The notes below the pieces were generated by a model. The model ran no database searches. It was not told where the DNA came from and worked only from the letters and a program-made list of their open reading frames with translations. Of a DNA stretch of 7,171 nucleotides, positions 1 to 6,807 are shown piece after piece (the first letter of the stretch is position 1; every line of letters starts with the position of its first letter). The DNA is from Lactobacillus helveticus DSM 20075 = CGMCC 1.1877. GTDB lineage: Bacteria > Bacillota > Bacilli > Lactobacillales > Lactobacillaceae. The position numbers were made by a program, and so were the translations under genes. Location: contig NZ_GG700752.1 of assembly GCF_000160855.1 (NCBI RefSeq), positions 249,842 through 257,012 on the forward strand, given 5' to 3'.

Positions 1-20
1 TTTAAATCAACGAATTGCTT

Positions 21-56
21 GTCTCTGAGATCAAATTCTCGGGGACTTTTTTATTT
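21..56 (+). terminator. Rho-independent terminator of an unseen plus-strand gene
   Basis: A 10-bp stem pairs 21-30 with 37-46 around a 6-nt loop. It is followed directly by a T-rich tract (47-56, with one A). Three pairs are G-U wobbles in the plus-strand transcript and would be C/A mismatches in the minus-strand transcript, and the T tract lies only on the plus-strand 3' side. The terminator therefore serves a convergent gene that ends left of the window. It overlaps the stop codon (51-53) of the phosphoribosyltransferase gene on the other strand. Confidence 0.75.
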
Positions 57-608
57 TCCAGATTTAATTGAAAACAGCGGCAGCTTTTCCAGATAGATTA
101 TGTCCGTTCGATTAGCGGCATCACCCTCCGCTAAAATGGCGCATTTAGCAACCGTCTTTGCATGAGCCTTTGTTAACAGCCGTTCAGCCGCCTCCAAAGA
201 CCCACCAGTTGAAATCACATCATCCACCAAAATAACGTGTTTACCGGCCAGCTGCTCAGCGTCATGGCCATCCAACACAAGTTTCTGCTCATCGGTAGTC
301 GTAATTGATTTAACAGAAACTTCCAAGGGATCAGTCATGTAGGCCTTAACACTCTTGCGGAGAACAACAAACTTGGGATGGTTCGTGAGGCGACTCATTT
401 CCTCAGCTAACGGAATTCCCTTACATTCAAGGGTCACAATATAATCAAAGTTCTCAGTAATCTTAGTGGAAAGTTGTTGAGCAGCTTCGTGAGCCAATTC
501 CGAATCACCTAACAACACAAACGATGCAATCGCCGTGGTATCATTAATTGGAATAATTGGTAACGTGCGCTTCAGCTGGCCAACTTTTAATTCATATGTT
601 TGTTCCAT
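51..608 (-). CDS. Apt/Xpt-like purine phosphoribosyltransferase
   Basis: Predicted cytosolic type I phosphoribosyltransferase of 185 residues, which would convert a free purine base plus PRPP to the nucleoside monophosphate and pyrophosphate. Residues 125-137 carry the PRPP-binding signature VILVDDVISTGGS, with the paired acidic residues and the TGG loop. ECKGIPLAEE near 61-70 resembles the segment of adenine and xanthine PRTases that contacts pyrophosphate and base, and 84-100 would be the flexible lid. The length is typical of Apt and Xpt proteins. The ATG at 606-608 lies 2 bp after the permease stop, with a G-rich Shine-Dalgarno-like stretch inside the permease end, so the two genes are probably translationally coupled. 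Pairing with a permease resembles the xpt-pbuX arrangement of Bacillus. The base specificity (adenine, xanthine or guanine) cannot be read from the sequence, so I give no symbol. Confidence 0.85.
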   Translation of the reverse strand: MEQTYELKVGQLKRTLPIIPINDTTAIASFVLLGDSELAHEAAQQLSTKITENFDYIVTLECKGIPLAEEMSRLTNHPKFVVLRKSVKAYMTDPLEVSVKSITTTDEQKLVLDGHDAEQLAGKHVILVDDVISTGGSLEAAERLLTKAHAKTVAKCAILAEGDAANRTDIIYLEKLPLFSIKSGK

Positions 609-610
609 GG

Positions 611-1687
611 TTATACCCCCAAGCCGATAAGCGGCAAAATAAATTTCAGTGCGGCACCCGTTAACAAGCCTGTAAACGGATCAACAATTGCGGTCACGAC
701 CAAGGTGAGGGCTGCAATCACACTGTCAGATCCTTGCATGGCCGTGGCGGCATTCTCTGGAAAGATGACAACGGCTCCTAAGATTAACAAGAATCCGGCA
801 ATTGAAGCCGACGGCACGTACTTGCCAATCTTAGGCAACCAGCCGACAAATAGAATGACGGCCATGATGAGCATCATCATGATCCCGGCAATCACGGGTT
901 CCGGGGCGCTGGCGGTCGCCGAAATAATCGTTTCAACAGGCGCCCCGCCCAACAAACTGGTTCCCATGTCGGCAAACGCCTGCGTCCCGGTCAGCAAGTT
1001 TAAATTAACCGGATTGGGCTTAATTCCAGTCATCTGACCGGTAATGAGTCCATAAGAAATGTTGGCCCCAATGTTCAAGCAGGCCAAACTCAATGCCCCG
1101 CGAATCACCCGAATATTGAAAATTGGTTTTAAAAAGTGAAAGCGGCGTTCAACGACGTGTGCGGGTAATTCCGCTTCGTAATGGGTCGCAAAGACGGCAA
1201 TCAAACTGGAACCAATCACCGATAACGCGATGGTCCAAACTAAATCTTTTGTCAGTAGATAGGTCACAATTGCAATGGCAACCGAAGAAATACCAGCCGT
1301 TCGTTGTTTTCGCGCCATGTTGACGGCGATTTTGGCCAACATGATCCCCACGCCGGCCATCATCCCAGCCATAATTGAATTGCCAAGAACGGCCACGATT
1401 TTTGTCAGCGTCCCACTAACCCCGATCACTGCCATAATGAGCGAACCACCAAAGATGATTGAGGTTCGTTCGCGGGTTGTATCACCCAGGTTTCCGGTAA
1501 GGGCTAATGACTCCGCCTGAAATGAAATCGGTGCGACAGACCCAAAGGCACCGTTGACCGCGGATGCTAATACAAATGAGAAGGTTGTCGGGAACACGGC
1601 AAATCCCAATCCCATTGCCATAATTCCCTGCGGAATTCCGTTTAAAACCACGCCAATTGCGGCGAGTAAGTCGGCTATCCAGTGCAT
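611..1687 (-). CDS. NCS2-type (xanthine/uracil family) nucleobase permease
   Basis: A 358-residue, very hydrophobic protein with roughly ten or more predicted membrane segments, acting in the cytoplasmic membrane. The glycine- and alanine-rich helices, an early segment with GFAVFPTTFSFVLASAVNG, and the late segment with GGAPVETIISATASAPEPV fit the Xan_ur_permease (NCS2) superfamily, which imports purines or pyrimidines with protons. It is shorter than typical AzgA or PbuX proteins (about 430 residues). The start at 1685-1687 is supported by a perfect AGGAGG (1697-1702) nine bases upstream, so the short N-terminus looks real rather than truncated. The downstream phosphoribosyltransferase suggests that the imported base is trapped as a nucleotide. 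The substrate is unknown. Other transporters with a similar fold are possible but less likely in this context. Confidence 0.75.
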   Translation of the reverse strand: MHWIADLLAAIGVVLNGIPQGIMAMGLGFAVFPTTFSFVLASAVNGAFGSVAPISFQAESLALTGNLGDTTRERTSIIFGGSLIMAVIGVSGTLTKIVAVLGNSIMAGMMAGVGIMLAKIAVNMARKQRTAGISSVAIAIVTYLLTKDLVWTIALSVIGSSLIAVFATHYEAELPAHVVERRFHFLKPIFNIRVIRGALSLACLNIGANISYGLITGQMTGIKPNPVNLNLLTGTQAFADMGTSLLGGAPVETIISATASAPEPVIAGIMMMLIMAVILFVGWLPKIGKYVPSASIAGFLLILGAVVIFPENAATAMQGSDSVIAALTLVVTAIVDPFTGLLTGAALKFILPLIGLGV

Positions 1688-1752
1688 GCCAAGTTTCCTC
1701 CTAATGCGAATGCTTATGTATTTTTTAACTAATTCGTTCAGGTTTCAATGTA

Positions 1753-1781
1753 ATAATATCGCATATTTATAAAAATAGCCA
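1753..1781 (-). promoter_or_regulatory. Candidate promoter for the permease operon
   Basis: Read on the minus strand, a TATTAT box (1753-1758, five of six matches to the -10 consensus) sits 17 bp from a weak TGGCTA -35 (1776-1781). It lies in the AT-rich gap between the IS30 remnant and the permease, about 65 bp before the start codon. No purine riboswitch was recognised here. The call is tentative because the -35 box matches at only three positions. Confidence 0.3.
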
Positions 1782-1798
1782 CCCCCGATTTAAAATTG

Positions 1799-1810
1799 AA
1801 GTGCAACACT
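1799..1810 (+). repeat. IS30 left terminal inverted repeat
   Basis: AAGTGCAACACT, the exact reverse complement of the segment at the right end of the element. The bases just inside it diverge from the right end until the second inverted pair is reached. Confidence 0.8.
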
Positions 1811-1902
1811 TGATAACTAGACCAATTAGACTAGCTTAAAAGGCCATGAAGGCCTATTCTTATTATTAACGACAAAATCAACAGATAAGGATAGGTGTCT
1901 TC

Positions 1903-2726
1903 ATGACCCAAACTAAGAATATCATGCCTAAGCATTACCAACAACTCCAATCTTTTGAACGCGGGGCGGCTTACTATCGAGAACAGCGGGCTGCCGTGTT
2001 CTTCAAGTCCCTGCCGAAAGCTTTAAAAGCTAAGCCACGAGTTTTCAGTGTCGATACGTATGTCCACTATCTCAAAGCTCATTACCCGGGCTTTCCCTGC
2101 CCATCAACGGCTACGGTCTATTGGTATATCGAGGCTGGCAAGCTCCCCCCGGAGCTTCACAACTATGATTTACCCATGAAGCTACGTCGCCGCGTTAAAC
2201 GCCCGAATCACCGACATGCCCGCCTGAATAAAAAACGGCTTGGACAGTCCATTGAAGACCGGCCCGCAGTGCTTCGGAAACGTCAGGAGTTGGGCCATTG
2301 GGAAGGCGACTTAGTGAAAGCCAAACGGGTTGAGTCCGAACCAGCTTTAATGACGTTAACCGGATGGAAATTATCGTTAAATTGCCTGATTACCGGGCAG
2401 AGACTTGCCGGCAAGCCCTCCAAGATACGATTGATGATTACGGTGCAGAAAACTTTCGGACGATCACGTTTGACAACGGCTCGGAATTCGCTAGTTTAAA
2501 TCAGGTTCAAGGAACGGAAATCTACTTTGCCCATCCATATTCTCCCTGGGAACGGGGCACTAATGAGAATGTGAATGGGCAATTAAGAGAGTTCTTCCCA
2601 AAGGGGCATTCCTTTAAAAACCTCTCATTAGTGGATCTGCAGTTGGTTCAAGACACGCTGAATCCCCGTCCCCGCCGCTGTTTAAGCTATAGTTGTCTAG
2701 CGGATGTTATGCCACAACTGATTTAA
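1903..2726 (+). pseudogene. IS30-family transposase, frameshifted and internally deleted
   Basis: Two overlapping reading frames make one broken DDE transposase. Frame one (from the ATG at 1903, with the Shine-Dalgarno-like AAGGATAGG upstream) begins MTQTKNIMPKHYQQLQSFERG, then jumps to AAYYREQR. It lacks most of the helix-turn-helix region that normally follows FERG in IS30 transposases. It continues into the catalytic domain, with GHWEGDLV carrying the first Asp (residue 136). After MTLT (about 2360) the frame is lost and the correct sequence resumes as MEIIVKLPDY at 2364, two bases out of phase. Frame two carries TFDNGSEF (second Asp) and WERGTNEN (catalytic Glu), ending at 2726. A loss of 13 bp between short taacc-type repeats would account for the shift exactly. 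The product should be inactive. Confidence 0.88.
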
Positions 2727-2757
2727 CTTTCTAGACCAATTATAAGAATAGGCCATT

Positions 2758-2769
2758 AGTGTTGCACTT
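2758..2769 (-). repeat. IS30 right terminal inverted repeat
   Basis: Its reverse complement is AAGTGCAACACT, identical to the left terminal repeat. On this side the second inverted motif (2742-2754) follows only 3 bp further in, whereas on the left end it lies 40 bp further in. Confidence 0.8.
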
Positions 2770-2800
2770 AACTTGACAATTGAGGAACTTTTTATTTAGT

Positions 2801-2926
2801 TAAAAAGTGGACCAGCAAGCATACCCCGGCCATATAAGCCTCCTAACTTGATATTCCTGATTTTGGAATATTAAGTTAGGAGGCTTATATTCTGGGGGCT
2901 AACTGCTTGCTGGCCCACTCTGTTTT
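2801..2926. terminator. Large nested palindrome, probable bidirectional terminator
   Basis: The outer arms 2806-2821 and 2904-2919 pair at 15 of 16 positions. The inner arms 2832-2857 and 2865-2890 pair over 26 bp with a single G-T position and a 7-nt loop. A short CCCC/GGGG match lies between the two stems. T tracts flank both sides: on the plus strand after 2919, and on the minus strand just past 2806. The minus-strand side would end the metE-metF transcript, whose stop codon is at 2927-2929. The plus-strand side would stop transcription leaving the IS30 element. The stem is far longer than an ordinary intrinsic terminator, so the inner arm may be a separate inserted palindrome. Confidence 0.7.
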
Positions 2927-3832
2927 TTAAGAGCGGTGCTTTATAGTTGTCCGGGTTCTTGCATTAGCAGCATCAAATACTGATTTAGTCGCATTCCAGA
3001 TTCGTTCGGCAATGTCGGCATGATTCATGGTATAAAGGTGAATTCCGTCAACGCCTTCAGAAACAAGATCGATAATTTGATCAACAGCGAACGCAATTCC
3101 GGCCTCCCGCATTGCTTCCTCACTGTTCTGATAACGATCTAAAATAGCACTGAACTTTTTAGGTAGTGGAACCCCTGTAATTTGAGTAATTCGTTCAATT
3201 TGTTTCTTGTTGGTACAAGGCATGATGCCGGCTTCGATTGGGACGTGAATCCCGGCAATTTCAGCCTTTTCCTGGAAATCATAAAAAGCTTGATTATCGA
3301 AAAATAGTTGACTGATCAGGTGATCGGCGCCAGCATCGACTTTGGTTCTTAAATGGGCAATATCATCAACAAACCCAGTGGCCTCAGGGTGACAATTTGG
3401 GTAACAAGCACTGGCAATGCTAAAGTCTGGTCGATTTTGATGAACAAAGGCTACCAGATCATTGGCGTGATTAAAGTCACCAACTGGTTGTTTTCCGGGA
3501 ATTTTATCACCGCGAAGGCCTAAAATGTTTTTAACATTAAATTCTGAGAGATTATCCAGTAGGTTTAAAACCTGTTCGCGGGTTTGGTACAATCCGGGGA
3601 CGTGGGCGACTGCCGGGATGTTCAGCTGGTTTTGAATTAAATCAGCAATCTGAACGGTACCGGTATAGTGGTCAGATCCACCAGCCCCTAATGTAACCGA
3701 GATAAAATCCGGATTAATTGATTGGAGCTGTTGAAGGGTTGGTAAAATTGCTTCTTTGGGCGAGTCTTTCTTAGGCGGGACGACTTCCAGGGAAAAGACA
3801 GTTTTATTTTTAAATAACGCTGTTAGGCTTAT
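2927..3832 (-). CDS. metF: 5,10-methylenetetrahydrofolate reductase with a non-canonical start codon
   Basis: Predicted FAD-dependent cytosolic enzyme that reduces 5,10-methylene-THF to 5-methyl-THF, the methyl donor used by MetE. The frame is open for 301 codons, the usual MetF length. Counted from the ATA at 3830-3832, the catalytic Glu is residue 16 (FSLEVVPP), SVTLGAGG spans about 45-52, LRGD ends at Asp109, and Gln175 sits in SQLFF. These correspond to E. coli Glu28, Asp120 and Gln183, and CHPEA and KVDAGA also match the family. No ATG, GTG or TTG occurs in frame before a TTG at 3590-3592, and that start would remove 80 residues including the catalytic Glu. A GTG at 3839-3841 is in frame but is followed two codons later by TAA. 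The frame overlaps the end of metE by 23 bp. The start is either a rare ATA or a mutated ATG, so activity is uncertain. Confidence 0.82.
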   Translation of the reverse strand: MSLTALFKNKTVFSLEVVPPKKDSPKEAILPTLQQLQSINPDFISVTLGAGGSDHYTGTVQIADLIQNQLNIPAVAHVPGLYQTREQVLNLLDNLSEFNVKNILGLRGDKIPGKQPVGDFNHANDLVAFVHQNRPDFSIASACYPNCHPEATGFVDDIAHLRTKVDAGADHLISQLFFDNQAFYDFQEKAEIAGIHVPIEAGIMPCTNKKQIERITQITGVPLPKKFSAILDRYQNSEEAMREAGIAFAVDQIIDLVSEGVDGIHLYTMNHADIAERIWNATKSVFDAANARTRTTIKHRS

Positions 3833-6095
3833 TTATCTCACTTCTAACTTTCTTCGTTGCATCAACAATATTTTGTAGACTCTTAAAGGATTCTTCTTCA
3901 GTTCGCGTCTTTAAGCCACAATCCGGATTAATCCAAATCTTGTCAATTGGTAGTTTATGAACGAGTTGTTTAATCAAGTCCTCGACTTCTTTTTCAGATG
4001 GAATTCGTGGTGAGTGAATATCGTAAACACCGGGTCCAACTTCAGTCTGGAAGTTTGCAGCAACAAGTTGATCAATTAAGGTAAAGTCGGCACGGGAAGC
4101 TTCAAATAAAATGACGTCGGCATCCAGTGCATCAATCGCCTTGATGATATCGCCAAATTCACTGTAGCACATATGAGTATGAATCTGGGTGCTTGCTTGA
4201 ACCTTACTGTGGACTAACCGGAAGGCTGGAACTGCCCAGTCGAGGTATTCAGAATACCAGTTGGATTTACGCAACGGTAAGTTTTCTCGCAAAGCCGGTT
4301 CATCGATTTGGATAATTTTGATGTCGTGTTTTTCAAGATCCAGGACTTCATCTTGAAGGGCTAAAGCAATCTGGGTGACTGATTCTTTAGGTGAAACATC
4401 CTCACGTGGGAATGACCAGTTAAAAATCGTAACCGGACCGGTCAGCATGCCTTTGATTAATTTATCAGTGTGGTTTTTCGCAAAGACAGAAGCTTTTACG
4501 GTGATTGGTGCGGTTCGTGAGATATCGCCCCAGATGATTGGTGGTTTAACCCCTCGGGTACCGTATGATTGAACCCAACCGTTTTGCGTAAAGACGAAAC
4601 CGTCAAGCTTTTCACCAAAGTATTCAACCATGTCGTTTCGTTCATATTCACCGTGAACAAGGACATCCAAACCGATTTCCTCTTGCTTTCTGAGGATACG
4701 AACAATCTTATCTTCGTTAAATTTGTCGTACTGTTCACGGGTAATTTCACCCTTGCGAAGTTTTGAACGATTTTGACGAACATCTTTAGTTTGTGGGAAT
4801 GAGCCAATTGTTGTTGTTGGTAAAACTGGTAAATTGAATTCTTTTTTCTGAATTTTTTCACGTTCACTGCGTTCTGGCAAACGGGTATAATCAGCCTGAC
4901 TTAAACTGGCAATTCGGTGATGAACAACTGGGTTGACTGGATGTTTAACGCTTTGAAACAGGTTGTCGTTTTTCGTTAAAGCAATTTTACCATCCGCTTC
5001 ATCATGATAAATATTATCGAGTTCTTTAAGCTCATCCAGTTTTTGTAAGGCAAAAGCAAGATGCTTTTTCACATCGCCAGGCAGCTTTGTCTCGTCTTCT
5101 GCAGTGTATGGGACATGCAGAAGGGATGTGGAACTATTTAATACAACCGGGGCTTTGGTGTTGAGCTGGTTTAAAAAGTTAATGGTATTTTCATAATGAT
5201 TACGCCAAATATTTTTGCCGTTTACAACTCCGGCGAATAGGATTTTATCATCTGGGAACCCATTTTGTTTTAACAGCTCATTGTTGTACTTGCCTTCAAC
5301 GAAATCCAAACCGATTCCATCAAAGTTCTTTGAAGTGACATCATTATAAATATCACGAATATCGCCAAAATAGTTTTGCAAAAGAATCTTCGTTGATCGT
5401 TTCTCGGCAAGAATGCCGTCATATAAGTCGTCAAAGAGTTGTTTTTCAACAGAGTCAACGTCGAAACTTAAAGCGGGTTCATCGATTTGAAGCCACTTAA
5501 CGCCCTTTTGACTCAAGCGGTCAATAATTTGTTTGTAAGCTTCAACCAACGCCTCAACATAATCTCGGGGCTTGGTGTCTTCAATAAACCGACTTAGCTT
5601 CAAAAGGGTGTAAGGACCGATAACAACAGCCTTGGCATTGATCCCTTGTTCAAGGGCTTCGTTAATTTCATTAAACAATTTATTGCCAACTAATTTAACG
5701 TTAGTTTCTTTTGAAAATTCAGGAACAATGTAGTGATAGTTGGTGTTAAACCACTTTTTCATTGGGAGAGCCTTCACGGTTTCAGAACCATTTTGATAGC
5801 CCCGGGCTTGAGCAAAGTATTCGTCCAATTCGGATAAGTGAAGATCTTTATAACGGGAAGGGATAATGTTTAATATGTTGGCAGTGTCCAAAACACCATC
5901 AAAGAATGAAAAATCACCTACTGGAATTAGATCAATGCCGGCATCTTTTTGAGCCTGCCAGTTATTTTTTCTGATTTCGTAAGCTGTTTGTTGTAATTCT
6001 TCCTGGTTAATTTTATTTTTCCAATAATGTTCAGTGGCAAATTTTAATTCACGGTGATGGCCAATGCGTGGGAACCCAATAATTGTTGTTGTCAT
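3810..6095 (-). CDS. metE: Cobalamin-independent methionine synthase
   Basis: Catalyses methyl transfer from 5-methyltetrahydropteroyl-polyglutamate to homocysteine, giving methionine, in the cytosol. The 761-residue length is standard for the two-barrel MetE family. The N-terminus (MTTTIIGFPRIGHHRELK) is typical. The catalytic half contains TTTIGSFPQT, GEYERNDMVEYFGE and LTGPVTIFNWSFPRED. All zinc ligands are present: His641 and Cys643 (HTHMC), Glu665 (LFEASR) and Cys726 (NPDCG), with the same numbering as E. coli MetE. The ATG at 6093-6095 is preceded by AAGGAGG (6107-6113) 11 bases upstream. The gene follows luxS after 153 bp, which include a terminator and an inverted repeat, and its 3' end overlaps metF. 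It may be transcribed from its own promoter, which I could not identify, or by read-through from the T-box-controlled luxS transcript. Confidence 0.97.
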   Translation of the reverse strand: MTTTIIGFPRIGHHRELKFATEHYWKNKINQEELQQTAYEIRKNNWQAQKDAGIDLIPVGDFSFFDGVLDTANILNIIPSRYKDLHLSELDEYFAQARGYQNGSETVKALPMKKWFNTNYHYIVPEFSKETNVKLVGNKLFNEINEALEQGINAKAVVIGPYTLLKLSRFIEDTKPRDYVEALVEAYKQIIDRLSQKGVKWLQIDEPALSFDVDSVEKQLFDDLYDGILAEKRSTKILLQNYFGDIRDIYNDVTSKNFDGIGLDFVEGKYNNELLKQNGFPDDKILFAGVVNGKNIWRNHYENTINFLNQLNTKAPVVLNSSTSLLHVPYTAEDETKLPGDVKKHLAFALQKLDELKELDNIYHDEADGKIALTKNDNLFQSVKHPVNPVVHHRIASLSQADYTRLPERSEREKIQKKEFNLPVLPTTTIGSFPQTKDVRQNRSKLRKGEITREQYDKFNEDKIVRILRKQEEIGLDVLVHGEYERNDMVEYFGEKLDGFVFTQNGWVQSYGTRGVKPPIIWGDISRTAPITVKASVFAKNHTDKLIKGMLTGPVTIFNWSFPREDVSPKESVTQIALALQDEVLDLEKHDIKIIQIDEPALRENLPLRKSNWYSEYLDWAVPAFRLVHSKVQASTQIHTHMCYSEFGDIIKAIDALDADVILFEASRADFTLIDQLVAANFQTEVGPGVYDIHSPRIPSEKEVEDLIKQLVHKLPIDKIWINPDCGLKTRTEEESFKSLQNIVDATKKVRSEINKPNSVI

Positions 6096-6148
6096 AGTTG
6101 TTAAATCCTCCTTGATTTAAGTACGCAATTGTTAATGAGAGTGTCTGA

Positions 6149-6182
6149 TTTTCGCTAATCATTTGGGAAAGGTTAGCGAAAA
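6149..6182. repeat. 12-bp inverted repeat in the metE leader
   Basis: TTTTCGCTAATC (6149-6160) pairs with 6171-6182 around a 10-nt spacer, with one T-G position. The right arm shares its A run (6179-6182) with the U tract of the preceding luxS terminator, so the two structures abut and compete for those bases. It lies 54 bp upstream of the metE start. It could be a regulator-binding site or a second RNA hairpin that weakens termination. I recognise no known Met-box or SAM riboswitch motif. Confidence 0.55.
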
Positions 6183-6214
6183 AGACGCTGCAATCTTTGT
6201 CAGATTGTAGCGTC
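6179..6214 (-). terminator. Rho-independent terminator after luxS
   Basis: A 13-bp stem pairs 6184-6196 with 6202-6214 around a 5-nt loop. One pair is a C/A mismatch in the minus-strand RNA. Five U residues (6179-6183) follow directly on the minus-strand side. It starts about 35 bp after the luxS stop codon, as expected for the end of a luxS transcript. metE lies beyond it, so expression of metE needs read-through or a separate promoter. Confidence 0.8.
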
Positions 6215-6248
6215 CATAAAAAGCAGTATTAATGGATCATTTCAGAAA

Positions 6249-6722
6249 CTAGATAACGTGGCGTTCGAAAGGTTGATCAGAGATCCCTTGTGACAAGATT
6301 TCTTTACTCCACTCTTTAGCAGAGAACAATGAATGATCACGGTAATTACCGCAACTATACTTGTCAGTCCCTTGAACGTCTTTCCATTCGATGTCGTTGG
6401 CAATTGCTTCGAGTGACCCCTTCAAAGCCTTTGCGACTTCAGTGGTGCTGTGTTCACCCCAAGTAATTAAATGAAAACCGGTTCGGCAGCCAAATGGTGA
6501 GCAATCGATAACCCCGTCAAGACGATCTCTAAGTAATCCGGCTAAGAGATGTTCAATCGTATGCAATCCTGCAGTAGGAATGGCATTGGTGTTTGGTTGA
6601 ACAAGTCGTAAGTCGTAATTAGAAATGACGTCGCCCTTTTTTCCAGTTTCTTCAGTGATGAGACGAACGTAAGGTGCCTTTACCTTTGTGTGATCTAATG
6701 TAAAACTTTCAACTTTTGCCAT
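6249..6722 (-). CDS. luxS: S-ribosylhomocysteine lyase (AI-2 synthesis)
   Basis: Cytosolic metalloenzyme that cleaves S-ribosylhomocysteine to homocysteine and 4,5-dihydroxy-2,3-pentanedione, the precursor of the signal AI-2. The protein has 157 residues, the family norm. The metal site is visible as His54 and His58 in HTIEHLLAG, with Glu57 as a catalytic residue, and Cys124 in SCGNYRDHS. Cys79 in SPFGCRTGF matches the second catalytic Cys of the family. The ATG at 6720-6722 is supported by AAGGAG (6735-6740) with a long 12-nt spacer. That spacer and the edge of the SD form a perfect 13-bp palindrome (6724-6736). The gene lies downstream of a methionine-type T-box and upstream of metE. This suggests its job here includes supplying homocysteine for methionine recycling. 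No pfs gene is in the window. Confidence 0.97.
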   Translation of the reverse strand: MAKVESFTLDHTKVKAPYVRLITEETGKKGDVISNYDLRLVQPNTNAIPTAGLHTIEHLLAGLLRDRLDGVIDCSPFGCRTGFHLITWGEHSTTEVAKALKGSLEAIANDIEWKDVQGTDKYSCGNYRDHSLFSAKEWSKEILSQGISDQPFERHVI

Positions 6723-6807
6723 AAGATATCATATCTCCTTAAAATTTATTAATTACAGTTACTATCTTAACAGTCACTGCTGAATAATAAAATCCCTTAG
6801 AGCGGTT

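Larger units (their letters stand above)
1797..2771 (+). mobile_element. Decayed IS30-family insertion sequence
   Basis: An element of about 975 bp encloses a broken IS30-type transposase on the plus strand. It is bounded by a perfect 12-bp terminal inverted repeat, AAGTGCAACACT (1799-1810) and its complement (2758-2769). Exact outer ends are uncertain by 1-2 bases. A further 13-bp inverted pair lies inside (1851-1863 and 2742-2754), and a 12-bp direct copy of CTAGACCAATTA occurs near both ends (1817-1828 and 2731-2742). No matching 2-3 bp target duplication is evident next to these ends. The ends and transposase resemble the ISLpl1-type IS30 elements of lactobacilli, recalled without a database check. 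The element separates the purine operon from the methionine cluster. Confidence 0.85.

Noticed and set aside
600..1772. Plus-strand open frames opposite the permease gene
   Set aside because: They lie antisense to a convincing membrane protein gene with a good ribosome binding site, and their translations have no recognisable domains.
1841..1855. AGGCC-ATGAA-GGCCT hairpin in the IS left end as a terminator
   Set aside because: The stem is only 5 bp and no T tract follows it. It is better explained by the subterminal repeat structure of the element.
2773..2802. TTGACA at the right edge of the IS as an outward-facing promoter
   Set aside because: No good -10 box follows at normal spacing, and it would point into the antisense of metF through the large terminator.
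2927..3592. A 221-residue MetF starting at the TTG at 3590-3592
   Set aside because: Homology continues upstream for another 80 codons, including the catalytic Glu and the SVTLGAGG strand. A TTG start would give a non-functional barrel fragment.
4375..4867. Open frames on both strands inside metE
   Set aside because: They are shadows of the metE reading frame, which is intact with every zinc ligand in place.
5270..5458. Small minus-strand open frame inside metE
   Set aside because: It is out of frame with metE, has no Shine-Dalgarno sequence of note, and its translation shows no domain.
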